DNA from: Candidatus Omnitrophota bacterium
Lineage (GTDB): Bacteria; Omnitrophota; Gorgyraeia; Zapsychrales; Fredricksoniimonadaceae
Reading direction: 5' to 3'
DNA: 39,306 nucleotides
Assembly (NCBI GenBank): GCA_030650275.1
Contig: JAUSEK010000005.1
Coordinates: 1 to 39,306, forward strand
In this document: in pieces, positions 9,670 through 17,913 of the stretch
How positions within the stretch are numbered: the first letter of the stretch is position 1
How the letters are laid out: every line of letters starts with the position of its first letter
Notes under the pieces: model-generated
The model's input: only the letters and a program-made list of their open reading frames with translations
Told to the model about the DNA's origin: nothing
Databases searched by the model: none
Position numbers and translations under genes: made by a program

Positions 9670-10197
9670 ATGTTAAATTTATTTTTATTTTTGGTTCTTA
9701 CATTCACCCCTTTTGCGGTTTGGGGCCGACCTGTTGATGACCTGATCAATTTTTCCAAGAAACAGGAAGAAGGTCTCATTGTTAAAGTGGTCAATACGGA
9801 CCTGGTGGTTTTAGAGAACGGCCATCGGCTGAAACTGATCGGCATTGAATCCGCCGGTTTGCCTCCCAGAAAATACGTTCAGTTCGATAAAAATGGCATT
9901 CCCATTGAAGAAAAAGAGGAGGCGACCATTCCTTTGGAAGAGCAGGCCTTGACCTATGCCCAGGAGATCATGGAGGGCAAGAAGGTCAAGATCGAATATG
10001 ATGTTGAATCCATCGATCCCGCGGGGCATCGCTTCGCGTATGTTCATTTATCCAACGGCCGCATGGCCAACACGGAACTTTTGCGCCAGGGGTTCGTCTA
10101 TTTGAAGATCCGTCCACCCAATATCAAGCATGCCGCCGAACTGCGCGCGGCCTATCAAGAGGCCAAACGCGAACAGCGCGGTTTCTTAGGCGATTAA
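9670..10197 (+). CDS. SNase-like exported protein, catalytic residues altered
   Basis: A 175-residue product with an N-terminal signal peptide (MLNLFLFLVLTFTPFAVWG) and a staphylococcal-nuclease-like OB fold: EGLIVKVVNTDLVVLENGHRLKLIGIES, then the helix PLEEQALTYAQEIMEGKKVKIEYD, then HRFAYVHLSNGRMANTELLRQGFVY. Aligned by eye with staphylococcal nuclease, Asp21 and Arg87 seem kept, but Arg35 is Lys, Asp40 is Glu and Glu43 is Gly. Nuclease activity is therefore doubtful and a binding role is possible. It sits 6 nt after the ArnT-like gene and 6 nt before tilS. Confidence 0.8.
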   Translation: MLNLFLFLVLTFTPFAVWGRPVDDLINFSKKQEEGLIVKVVNTDLVVLENGHRLKLIGIESAGLPPRKYVQFDKNGIPIEEKEEATIPLEEQALTYAQEIMEGKKVKIEYDVESIDPAGHRFAYVHLSNGRMANTELLRQGFVYLKIRPPNIKHAAELRAAYQEAKREQRGFLGD

Positions 10198-10203
10198 CTG
10201 TCC

Positions 10204-11181
10204 ATGGACCTGACTTCCAGAGTCCTTTTTGATATCCGCAACGATCATTTGGTCAAACCGGGAAGTTTGCTTGTCCTGGGCGTTTCAGGCGGCGCGGATT
10301 CCGTGTTTTTGGCCCATTGCCTTCACCGGCTGCGCCACGAGCTGTCCGTGCGTCTGCACATCGCGCATTTTAACCATCAATTGCGCAGGAGTTCTGACAG
10401 GGACCAGAAATTCGTCGAGGACCTCGCCCGGCGTTTGAATGTTCCCATCACCGTGGCAAACCGCGGGGGACATCCCGGTCTTTCTAAATTGTCAGAGGAT
10501 GCGGCCCGGCGCAAGCGTTTTGCGTTCTTCGCGAAAGTGGCTGCGGCCACCGGGGCGCAAGCCGTGGTCCTGGCTCATACCGAAAACGATCTGGCGGAAA
10601 CTGTTTTGATGCGTTTATTGAGGGGGACGGGTCTTTACGGCTTGCGGGGGATCCTGGCTGAACGCCGTATGGGGGGCATCACCCTGATCCGTCCGCTCAT
10701 CAGGGTCACGCGTTCCTCCATTGAGAGTTATTTGCGGAAACATAAATTAGAGCATTGCACGGACGAGACCAATGCCCGTCCGGTCTATCTGCGCAACAAG
10801 GTCCGGCTGGAATTGATCCCGTATTTGTCACGGCTGAATCCCAAGATCCATTCGGTTTTAGTGGATATGGCCCATACGGCGTTGGACGACTATGATTACC
10901 TTGAGTCCCAGGCCAGACAACGTTTAAAAGAAAGTGTTGTCAGTTCGCCCCAAAGAGTTAAAATAAGGACTAAAAATTTTACGGCGTCGCATCCGTCCCT
11001 GCGCCGTCTTATGCTGCGTCTGGCCTTTGAACGCCTGACAGGGGACACCCGCCAGTTGACGTGCGCGCATGTTTTGGCTGTTGAGGACATGGTCAAGGGC
11101 GGCCCATGCGGGGCCGAGGTCCATTGGCCAAGGTCCGTTGTTGTGATGAAGACCCGGAATTTTATAGAGATCCATTTATGA
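10204..11181 (+). CDS. tilS: tRNA(Ile)-lysidine synthetase TilS
   Basis: TilS converts C34 of tRNA-Ile(CAU) to lysidine, using ATP and lysine, so that the tRNA reads AUA. The PP-loop ATPase motif is visible as VSGGADSVFLAH (residues 27-38), followed by HFNHQLRRSSDRDQKFVEDLA, EDAARRKRFAFF, VLAHTENDLAETVLMRLLRGTGLYGL and IRPLIRVTRSSIESYL. With 325 residues it is the short form, lacking most of the C-terminal TilS_C domain found in E. coli and resembling the compact Aquifex-type enzymes. The stop overlaps the next start (ATGA). It heads a tilS/ftsH/folP order known from many bacteria, interrupted here by one gene. Confidence 0.94.
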   Translation: MDLTSRVLFDIRNDHLVKPGSLLVLGVSGGADSVFLAHCLHRLRHELSVRLHIAHFNHQLRRSSDRDQKFVEDLARRLNVPITVANRGGHPGLSKLSEDAARRKRFAFFAKVAAATGAQAVVLAHTENDLAETVLMRLLRGTGLYGLRGILAERRMGGITLIRPLIRVTRSSIESYLRKHKLEHCTDETNARPVYLRNKVRLELIPYLSRLNPKIHSVLVDMAHTALDDYDYLESQARQRLKESVVSSPQRVKIRTKNFTASHPSLRRLMLRLAFERLTGDTRQLTCAHVLAVEDMVKGGPCGAEVHWPRSVVVMKTRNFIEIHL

Positions 11182-12380
11182 ACAGGACCTTTGCGCTGAT
11201 ATTATTTTTTGGGTTATTTGTCTGCGCGGCCTATGCCCAGCAAAGCGCGCCTGCCGATGATGGTCCGGTCAAAGAATTTTTTGATAACGGCGCGCCCAAG
11301 TCGGAAAAGACCTTTCGCAACGGCCAACTCAACGGGCCATTGCGTGAGTATTATCCCAATGGCAATCTGGTCAACGTGGGCACCTACAAGGACGGGCAGA
11401 TCAACGGTGTTTTTAAGTCCTATTACGAGGACGGGGCCGTGTTCCTGGAAAAAAATTTTGCCAAGGGCCAATTGCAGGGGACAGCCAAGGAGTATTATCC
11501 CAACGAGGTCCTCAAGAGTTGGGAGAATTACCAGAACGATGTCCTCAATGGCCTCAATCAGTATTTTTATCCCAACGGCAATTTGAAATTGGTCATGAAT
11601 TTCAAGAACGGAAAACTCAAGGGCCTGACCCGCGAGTACAATGAGGACGGGTCGCTGAAAAACGAGATCAATTACGAGGATGACCATGTTGACGGCGTTT
11701 CCAAGGAATACGGTCCCAACGGCGCTTTGTACGCGGTATGGGCTTATAAGATAGACCAGAAGGACGGCGTCTCCCGCACGTTCTATCCCAATGGGCAGCC
11801 GGAATGGGAGATGAGCTTCAAGGACGGCAATATTGACGGGACCAATAAGAAATTCGCTAAAGACGGCAAGCTTTTGATCGAGGCGCCTTACAAGAACAAC
11901 CAGTTTGACGGCATCGTCAAGGAGTATCATCCGACGGGCAAGCTCAAAAGTGAATGCCGATATGTTGACGGGAAAAAAGACGGGCTATGCCGTGAATTCC
12001 ACGATAACGGCAATCTATGGGTTGAGTGGAATTACAGGAATAATTTGAAGGAAGGCCCAGCCAAGGAATATTCACAGGAAGGCCTGTTGTGGATGATGGT
12101 CAATTTTCAGAACGATCAAAAGACCGGGGCCATGAAAGAATTTTATGAGAATGGTTCCGTCAAACAGGAATGGGTGATGGAAAACGGCAAGGAGAACGGC
12201 CCCAGCCGTTCGTATTATAATACCGGGGAATTGATGACCGAATCCACCTACAGGGACGGCCGGCTCAACGGCGTCGTGAATTTGTATAAAAAAGACGGCG
12301 ATCTTGCTTATATTGACACCTACCAGGCCGGCATTAAAGAAGGCCGCCAGGTCGTCAGCGACCGACAGGAGAAGAAATAA
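11178..12380 (+). CDS. Exported YwqK/MORN-type repeat protein
   Basis: A 400-residue exported protein with signal peptide MNRTFALILFFGLFVCAAYA, followed by about 15 tandem units of roughly 23 residues. The core is an aromatic pair, then x-N/D-G, then a beta hairpin (EYYPNGNL, YYEDGAV, EYNEDGSL, FYPNGQP, EYHPTGKL, EFHDNGNL, EFYENGSV, SYYNTGEL). These are the YwqK-family or MORN_2 repeats, which fold as stacked beta hairpins. Start ATG 11178 gives a clean signal peptide; upstream in-frame codons lie inside tilS. It is inserted between tilS and ftsH and abuts ftsH with no gap. Its function is unknown; binding of envelope or membrane partners is likely. Confidence 0.85.
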   Translation: MNRTFALILFFGLFVCAAYAQQSAPADDGPVKEFFDNGAPKSEKTFRNGQLNGPLREYYPNGNLVNVGTYKDGQINGVFKSYYEDGAVFLEKNFAKGQLQGTAKEYYPNEVLKSWENYQNDVLNGLNQYFYPNGNLKLVMNFKNGKLKGLTREYNEDGSLKNEINYEDDHVDGVSKEYGPNGALYAVWAYKIDQKDGVSRTFYPNGQPEWEMSFKDGNIDGTNKKFAKDGKLLIEAPYKNNQFDGIVKEYHPTGKLKSECRYVDGKKDGLCREFHDNGNLWVEWNYRNNLKEGPAKEYSQEGLLWMMVNFQNDQKTGAMKEFYENGSVKQEWVMENGKENGPSRSYYNTGELMTESTYRDGRLNGVVNLYKKDGDLAYIDTYQAGIKEGRQVVSDRQEKK

Positions 12381-14282
12381 ATGGCTCAATTGAATTCGAA
12401 CGCGTCCAGGAAACCGCCGCGGCCCGGCCGCAGCCGTCCGCCCAACGGTAATTTTATGATCTGGGTCTTTTTGGGCATGGTCATGGTGATGTTCATGATC
12501 CAGCGGGAAGGCAAATACTCTTTGAAGACCAAGGAGTTCACTTACAGCGAGTTTTATACGCTTCTCAAGGACAATGCCCAAAATCCCCAGATCAAGAAAG
12601 TGCAATTGACCGAAGGGCTGGAAAATACGGTCAAGGGGCTTTTGGCCGACGGTACGGAATTTCGGGCCAATATTCCGCAAAAGGATGATGACCTGGTCAA
12701 ATTGATGCGCGACAATATCCCGGAAGTATCGGTGGTACCGCCGGAACTGTTCTGGAGCCAGTTGTTTTTCCAGCTGATCCCTTTTTTGGGGATCTTTCTT
12801 TTGATCTGGTTCGTGTCTTACCGCGGCAGCCAGATGGGCAATAAAATCTGGGCCTTTGGCAAGTCGCGCGCCCAGGTCGCCGGTACAGGCAAGATCACGT
12901 TCAATGACGTTGCCGGCGTGGACGAGGCCAAGGAAGAATTGCAGGAGGTCATTGAATTCTTAAAAGAGCCCAAAAGGTTTGAGCGTTTGGGAGGCAAGAT
13001 CCCCAAAGGCGTTTTGCTCATCGGCCCTCCGGGGACCGGCAAGACGCTGTTGGCCAAGGCCGTGGCCGGCGAGGCCGGGGTGCCGTTTTATTCGTTGAGC
13101 GGTTCGGATTTCGTGGAAATGTTCGTGGGGGTTGGTGCTTCACGCGTACGCGATCTGTTCGAACAGGGCCGCAAGGCCTCGAAGGTATCAGGGAAAGGGG
13201 CCATTATTTTCATTGATGAGATCGACGCGGTGGGCCGCCAGCGTTTTGCAGGCATCGGCGGCGGCAATGACGAACGCGAACAGACCCTGAACGCGTTATT
13301 GGTTGAAATGGACGGGTTTAATTCCGTCAGCGGGCTTATCTTGATCGCGGCCACGAACCGTCCGGACACCCTGGACCCAGCGCTGATGCGTCCCGGACGT
13401 TTTGACCGCCAGATCGTTGTCGGATTGCCGGATATCAACGGCCGTGAAGGTATTTTGAAAGTCCATACGAAAAACATCAAGTTGTCCGAAGACGTAAATT
13501 TGCGGCGTATCGCCCAGCAAACCGTATATTTTTCCGGAGCGGACCTGGCTAACGTGTGTAATGAAGCCGCGCTGTTGGCGGCCCGGCACAATAAGGAGAA
13601 GGTCGGCATGGAAGAAATGCTGGCCGCGGTCGAGCGCGTGACCATGGGCCCCGAGAAGAAAAGCCGTGCTGTTTCCAAGAAAGAAAAAGAAATGACCGCT
13701 TATCACGAGGCAGGCCACGCCTTATTGTCGCTGTTGGTCGAGGAAGTGGACACCTTCACCAAGGTGTCCATCATCCCGCGCGGCATGGCCGGCGGTTACA
13801 CCCTGACGCCCCCCACAGAGGACAAGCATTACATGTCCAAAAAAGAACTTCAAGGCATTATGGTGGTGCTTTTGGGCGGCATGGTGGGTGAAGAGATACA
13901 CATGAATGATACCACGACCGGTGTACAGAACGATCTGCAGAAAGTCAGTGGGATCGCCCGCAGCATGGTGTGCGCATACGGGATGAGCGAAAAACTTGAT
14001 AAACTTGCTTTCGGCAACCATCACCAGCAGATCTTTTTGGGCCGCGACCTTTTTGAAGAACGCAATTATAGTGAGGACACCGCCAGGAAGATCGATGAGG
14101 AAGTCCACGCCCTGGTGCACGGGTCCTATGACCGCGCCAAGGCCCTGCTTTTGCAGTACCGCGATAAACTGGACCTTTTGGCAGGACGTTTGATCGAAAA
14201 AGAAGTGCTGGATATTGAAGAGGCCCGGGTATTGCTGAACATCCCCGAGCATAAATCGGATTTTCACGCGAACCCCGCTTGA
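12381..14282 (+). CDS. ftsH: ATP-dependent zinc metalloprotease FtsH
   Basis: FtsH is the membrane-bound AAA+ protease that degrades misfolded membrane proteins and regulatory factors. It has 633 residues. Two N-terminal helices ([15 protein letters not shown] and [19 protein letters not shown]) flank a periplasmic domain. The AAA module has Walker A GPPGTGKT (about 215-222), Walker [10 protein letters not shown], and the second region of homology [20 protein letters not shown]. The peptidase domain has zinc site HEAGH (442-446) and the later Asp in a DNDLQKVS-like segment (QNDLQKVS). The start directly follows the stop of the repeat protein, and its stop overlaps the folP start. Confidence 0.98.
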   Translation: MAQLNSNASRKPPRPGRSRPPNGNFMIWVFLGMVMVMFMIQREGKYSLKTKEFTYSEFYTLLKDNAQNPQIKKVQLTEGLENTVKGLLADGTEFRANIPQKDDDLVKLMRDNIPEVSVVPPELFWSQLFFQLIPFLGIFLLIWFVSYRGSQMGNKIWAFGKSRAQVAGTGKITFNDVAGVDEAKEELQEVIEFLKEPKRFERLGGKIPKGVLLIGPPGTGKTLLAKAVAGEAGVPFYSLSGSDFVEMFVGVGASRVRDLFEQGRKASKVSGKGAIIFIDEIDAVGRQRFAGIGGGNDEREQTLNALLVEMDGFNSVSGLILIAATNRPDTLDPALMRPGRFDRQIVVGLPDINGREGILKVHTKNIKLSEDVNLRRIAQQTVYFSGADLANVCNEAALLAARHNKEKVGMEEMLAAVERVTMGPEKKSRAVSKKEKEMTAYHEAGHALLSLLVEEVDTFTKVSIIPRGMAGGYTLTPPTEDKHYMSKKELQGIMVVLLGGMVGEEIHMNDTTTGVQNDLQKVSGIARSMVCAYGMSEKLDKLAFGNHHQQIFLGRDLFEERNYSEDTARKIDEEVHALVHGSYDRAKALLLQYRDKLDLLAGRLIEKEVLDIEEARVLLNIPEHKSDFHANPA

Positions 14283-15145
14283 TGGTCCGGCACGCCCGCA
14301 CACGACACATCCTTGAGGCCCGCGACACCCGTTTGCTTTTAGGCGAACGGACCATGATCATGGGCATCATGAATCTGACCCCTGATTCTTTCAGCCGCGA
14401 CGGCCGTCTGGCTGTCAGCCGCGACCCGTTGACCCACGTCCGTTTCGCCCAAAAACTTGTCCGCGACGGCGCCGACATTCTGGATATCGGCGGAGAAAGC
14501 ACCCGTCCGGGTGCCTGCAAGATCTCTATCCGGGAAGAATTACAGCGTATTTTACCGACCCTGCGTCTTTTGGTTAAAAAGATCAAGGTGCCGGTTTCTG
14601 TGGACACCTATAAGCCCCAAGTGGCGATCGCGGCTTTGGACGAAGGGGCCTGCATCATTAATAATATCATGGGCGTTAAGCCCGATGTCCGGCTTTTAAA
14701 GGCCGTGCGCGATCGTGGGGCCGCCATCGTTCTCATGCATATGCGCGCAACTCCGTTGACCATGCAGAAAAACCCGGTTTATCGCGACGTAGTGGGCGAT
14801 ATCCTGACCGGACTGCGTCACGCGGTGGAAAAATGTTTGGAAATCGGCATAAAAAAGAATAGAATCATCATTGACCCCGGTTTCGGGTTCGGCAAGACGG
14901 TCCAGCACAATTTGGAGATCCTGCGCCGGCTTAGAAGTTTTGAAGTTTTGTGTTATCCCGTCCTTGCCGGCACGTCCCGTAAGTCCTTTATAGGCCGTGT
15001 CCTGGGGCAGGAGCGCTCTGATCAACGCATGATCGGCAGTATTGCAACGGCCTGTGCCGCTGTCCTCAACGGTGCCCACATCGTGCGTGTCCACGACGTG
15101 GCAGCCACGCGTCAGGCCGTTGTCATGGCCGACGCTATTTTATAA
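14282..15145 (+). CDS. folP: Dihydropteroate synthase
   Basis: DHPS condenses p-aminobenzoate with dihydropterin pyrophosphate in folate synthesis. The 287-residue TIM barrel shows the pterin-site signatures MGIMNLTPDSFSRDG and DILDIGGESTRPGA. Downstream are PVSVDTYKPQVA, IINNIMG, VLMHMRATP, IIDPGFGFGKTVQHN and LAGTSRKSFIGRVL. ATG 14282 overlaps the ftsH TGA by one base; a TTG one codon earlier is possible. A 10-20-residue N-terminal extension precedes the barrel, as is common. It is followed by cdaA after a few bases. Confidence 0.96.
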   Translation: MVRHARTRHILEARDTRLLLGERTMIMGIMNLTPDSFSRDGRLAVSRDPLTHVRFAQKLVRDGADILDIGGESTRPGACKISIREELQRILPTLRLLVKKIKVPVSVDTYKPQVAIAALDEGACIINNIMGVKPDVRLLKAVRDRGAAIVLMHMRATPLTMQKNPVYRDVVGDILTGLRHAVEKCLEIGIKKNRIIIDPGFGFGKTVQHNLEILRRLRSFEVLCYPVLAGTSRKSFIGRVLGQERSDQRMIGSIATACAAVLNGAHIVRVHDVAATRQAVVMADAIL

Positions 15146-15151
15146 AATGAT

Positions 15152-15931
15152 ATGGATCTGTCCACCTGGTCAATAGTTGAGATCATTAAAACCACGATCG
15201 AGGTCCTCATCCTCTGGATCGTGTATTACCGCGTTTTGATCTTTTTTGAGGGGACCCGCGCTTTTCAGGTGCTCAAAGGCATCAGTTATCTGATCCTGGC
15301 GCTTTTGCTTTCTCAAGTCCTCCATCTTGAAGTCATCAACTGGCTTTTACGTCATTTTTTTTCCATATGGATCATTGTCATCGTCGTCATTTTTCAGAAT
15401 GAACTGCGTTCGGGCCTGGCCCGTTTGGGGCAGCAGCATTTATTCAATGTTTCTTTGGGGGAAGTTGAGATCGGGGCCCTCATCCATGAGATCGCGGAAG
15501 CGGTGTATAAACTTTCCAAAAATAAGACAGGATGCCTGATCGTTTTTGAACGGAAAATGAAATTGAACGTGTATATTGAAAGCGGCGTCATCCTGGATTG
15601 TAAAATGTCCGCGCCGCTGCTGCAAAGCATTTTCATGACGTCTTCGCCCGTCCACGACGGAGGGGTGGTGGTGCGCGGCGAACGGATCGCGGCGTGCGCC
15701 TGCCTGTTCCCTTTGTCCAGCAATCCTTCGGTCCATAAGACCGTGGGGACACGCCACCGGGCCGCTTTGGGGCTGACCGAACAAAGTGATGCCGTTGTGG
15801 TTCTGGCCTCGGAAGAGACGGGGGACGTGGCTGTCGCTTTTGAAGGCCGGTTCATCGCGGTCAGCAACCAGGAACATTTTTGCGATCTCCTCAAAGAATT
15901 GATATATCCTCCTAAAAAGGGAAAAAAATGA
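15152..15931 (+). CDS. cdaA: Diadenylate cyclase CdaA
   Basis: CdaA makes cyclic di-AMP from two ATP at the membrane. The product has 259 residues: three N-terminal transmembrane helices (about residues 8-80), a coiled linker, then the DAC domain. The RHR motif is intact in GTRHRAALG (201-203). The DGA motif reads HDGG (169-171), a Gly for Ala change next to the catalytic Asp. It is followed by a 31-codon gene resembling the N-terminal helix of the regulator CdaR (YbbR), matching the usual cdaA-cdaR order. Cyclic di-AMP normally governs potassium, turgor and cell-wall homeostasis. Confidence 0.93.
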   Translation: MDLSTWSIVEIIKTTIEVLILWIVYYRVLIFFEGTRAFQVLKGISYLILALLLSQVLHLEVINWLLRHFFSIWIIVIVVIFQNELRSGLARLGQQHLFNVSLGEVEIGALIHEIAEAVYKLSKNKTGCLIVFERKMKLNVYIESGVILDCKMSAPLLQSIFMTSSPVHDGGVVVRGERIAACACLFPLSSNPSVHKTVGTRHRAALGLTEQSDAVVVLASEETGDVAVAFEGRFIAVSNQEHFCDLLKELIYPPKKGKK

Positions 15932-16023
15932 AGCGCTGGATCTCCTCCAATTTCATGCTCAAATTGATCGCTTTGGCCCTGGCGGTGATCACCTGGCTGT
16001 ATGTCAAAGGGCTTAAGGGTTAG
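15928..16023 (+). CDS. Minimal CdaR/YbbR-like membrane peptide
   Basis: A 31-residue ORF starting in an ATGA overlap with cdaA and ending immediately before the pdxJ ATG. The sequence MKRWISSNFMLKLIALALAV and the following ITWLYVKGLKG matches the N-terminal membrane helix typical of YbbR/CdaR proteins (xNNxxLKLLSLxLAxxLWxYV). The YbbR repeats that should follow are absent. The tight junctions on both sides argue that it is a real, reduced gene and not random sequence. It may keep only the helix that contacts CdaA. Translation is not proven. Confidence 0.7.
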   Translation: MKRWISSNFMLKLIALALAVITWLYVKGLKG

Positions 16024-16746
16024 ATGGTGAAATTGGGCGTTAACATCGACCACATCGCCACGGTACGCCAGGCCCGCCAGGAACATGAGCCGGACCCTCT
16101 GGCCGCGGCGCGGATCTGTTTAAAAGCCGGGGCCGACAGCATTGTCGCGCATTTGCGCGAAGACCGCCGCCATATCCAGGATAATGACATTGTTCTTTTG
16201 CGCAAAGCGGTCAGGACGCGGTTCAATCTGGAAATGTCGCTGGCCCCTTCCATTGTAGATTTTGCCTGCGCTGTCAAACCCGACCAAAGCACCATCGTGC
16301 CTGAACGCCGTCAGGAACTCACCACCGAAGGCGGCCTTGACGTGGCAGGGCATTTATTCAAGGTCCAAAAAGGATGCCGGCGTTTGATGGACCGCGGGAT
16401 CTTGGTCAGTATGTTCATCGGCCCTGACAAGAAACAAATTGAGGCCGTTGCTGCGATCGGCGTGCCGATGGTTGAATTTCATACCGGCGCTTACGCCAGG
16501 GCATTCGCGGCCGGACGCGCTAAAAACCATTTGGTCAAATTGCGCTCGGCATGCGCCTATGCCCGTCAATTAGGGCTGATGATTAATGCCGGGCACGGGC
16601 TCAATTACGATAACGTTTGCCCTGTCGCGGCCATCGAGGGGATGGAGGAATTGAACATCGGGCATTCCATCGTCAGCCGCGCGGTGTTCACGGGCCTGGA
16701 GCAGGCGGTCAAAGACATGGTGAAGATTGTCAGGGAGGGGGGATGA
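16024..16746 (+). CDS. pdxJ: Pyridoxine 5'-phosphate synthase PdxJ
   Basis: PdxJ closes the ring of pyridoxine 5'-phosphate from deoxyxylulose phosphate and aminoacetone phosphate, in the DXP-dependent vitamin B6 pathway. It has 240 residues and a TIM barrel. Signatures: the start VKLGVNIDHIATVRQARQ, HLREDRRHIQDND, NLEMSLAP, VSMFIGPD, VEFHTGAYA, INAGHGLNYDNV and ELNIGHSIVSRA. Start ATG 16024 is immediately after the preceding TAG. The stop overlaps the acpS ATG by 3 nt; the pdxJ-acpS order is well known in proteobacteria. Confidence 0.97.
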   Translation: MVKLGVNIDHIATVRQARQEHEPDPLAAARICLKAGADSIVAHLREDRRHIQDNDIVLLRKAVRTRFNLEMSLAPSIVDFACAVKPDQSTIVPERRQELTTEGGLDVAGHLFKVQKGCRRLMDRGILVSMFIGPDKKQIEAVAAIGVPMVEFHTGAYARAFAAGRAKNHLVKLRSACAYARQLGLMINAGHGLNYDNVCPVAAIEGMEELNIGHSIVSRAVFTGLEQAVKDMVKIVREGG

Positions 16747-17090
16747 TCCTCGGCACCGGTATAGACGTCATTGAAATTCACCGCATCCAGGCGGCGGTTG
16801 AACGCTGGGGAGAGGCGTTCCTGAATTACGTCTTTACTCCGGTGGAGATCGATCATGCCAGGAAGTATAAATTCCCTTATCCGCATTATGCCGGCCGTTT
16901 TGCCGCCAAAGAGGCGATCTTTAAAGCCATCGGCATTCCTAAATTCACCTGGCATGATATCAGCATCACCAATGACTCCGATGGAAAACCTGTCTGCGTC
17001 CATCGCGACCCTGATTTTAAACTCCACATCCTTCTTTCCATTTCTCATTGCAGGGACTATGCGGTTGCCAGCGCCATTGTCACGTCGTAA
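16743..17090 (+). CDS. acpS: Holo-[acyl-carrier-protein] synthase AcpS
   Basis: AcpS moves 4'-phosphopantetheine from CoA to apo-ACP. The 115-residue length fits. The N-terminal ILGTGIDVIEIHRIQ contains the metal-binding Asp, and FAAKEAIFKAIG carries the Glu/Lys site; LSISHCRDYAVASAIV closes the fold. ATG 16743 overlaps the pdxJ stop and is the only start giving the canonical N-terminus. Its 3' end overlaps nnrD by 32 nt. It supplies the activating enzyme for the fatty-acid pathway to which fabD at the window start belongs. Confidence 0.95.
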   Translation: MILGTGIDVIEIHRIQAAVERWGEAFLNYVFTPVEIDHARKYKFPYPHYAGRFAAKEAIFKAIGIPKFTWHDISITNDSDGKPVCVHRDPDFKLHILLSISHCRDYAVASAIVTS

Positions 17091-17901
17091 CCCACAGGTT
17101 TGTAAGAATGATTTTGGCCATGTTTTGGTCGTGGCCGGCTCACCGTCCATGTTGGGCGCCGCTGCTTTAACAGGTTTGGCGGCCATGCGCTGCGGGGCAG
17201 GCCTTGTGACCGTAGTTGTTCCTCAAAGTTTGAATTTGACCCTCCAGAAGAAAATATCTCCCGTCATCATGACATTGGGCCTTCCGCAGACCAGAGAACA
17301 GACGTTCGCGGCCAGGGCCTTAGCGTCCTTAAAGAAAATTTGGGATAAATTTGACGCCATTGCCATCGGGCCGGGGATAGGGCAAAATAAAAACACACAA
17401 AAATTTATACGGGACTTTATTGCCGTTTGCCCCAAGCCGATGGTCATTGACGCGGATGCTTTGAATGCCTTGGCCCACGATTTACGTCCTCTGCAAAAGA
17501 ATACCGCGCCTAAAATTTTGACTCCGCATTCGGGGGAAATGGCCAGGTTGACCGGAAGATCCGTCAAGGCCGTTGAGTCGGACCGTAAAGCCATTGCTTT
17601 AAATTTTGCCCGGCAGAATCATTGCGTGGTTTTGTTGAAAGGTCATCGCACCGTTGTGGCATCGCCGGATGGAAAAGTTTACGTCAATCGGACGGGCAAT
17701 GCGGGCATGGCCACGGCCGGAAGCGGTGATGTTTTGACCGGCATGATCGCGGCTTTATTGGGACAGGGGATGGGGCCGTTTGAAGCGGCCAAAGCCGGGA
17801 CCTATCTGCACGGGAAAGCCGGGGATCTTGCCGCCAAAGCCAGGACAAAAGCCGGCATGATCGCCAGCGACATCATTGAATTGATCCCAAAAGCCGTTTA
17901 A
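17059..17901 (+). CDS. nnrD: ADP-dependent NAD(P)H-hydrate dehydratase
   Basis: NnrD repairs hydrated NAD(P)H, using ADP. ATG 17059 gives a 280-residue product beginning MRLPAPLSRRNPQVCKNDFG followed by HVLVVAGS, which matches the family start (R-x-P-x-x-H/C-K-x-x-x-G-H-V-L-V-x-x-G-S). Further signatures: GAAALTGLAAMRCGAGLVTV, AIAIGPGIGQN, VIDADALNAL, LTPHSGEMARLTG, VVLLKGHRTVV and the nucleotide site GNAGMATAGSGDVLTGMI. The partner epimerase domain NnrE is not fused. The long in-frame extension upstream lies inside acpS and is rejected. It overlaps acpS by 32 nt. Confidence 0.93.
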   Translation: MRLPAPLSRRNPQVCKNDFGHVLVVAGSPSMLGAAALTGLAAMRCGAGLVTVVVPQSLNLTLQKKISPVIMTLGLPQTREQTFAARALASLKKIWDKFDAIAIGPGIGQNKNTQKFIRDFIAVCPKPMVIDADALNALAHDLRPLQKNTAPKILTPHSGEMARLTGRSVKAVESDRKAIALNFARQNHCVVLLKGHRTVVASPDGKVYVNRTGNAGMATAGSGDVLTGMIAALLGQGMGPFEAAKAGTYLHGKAGDLAAKARTKAGMIASDIIELIPKAV

Positions 17902-17913
17902 GGAAATGCAAAA

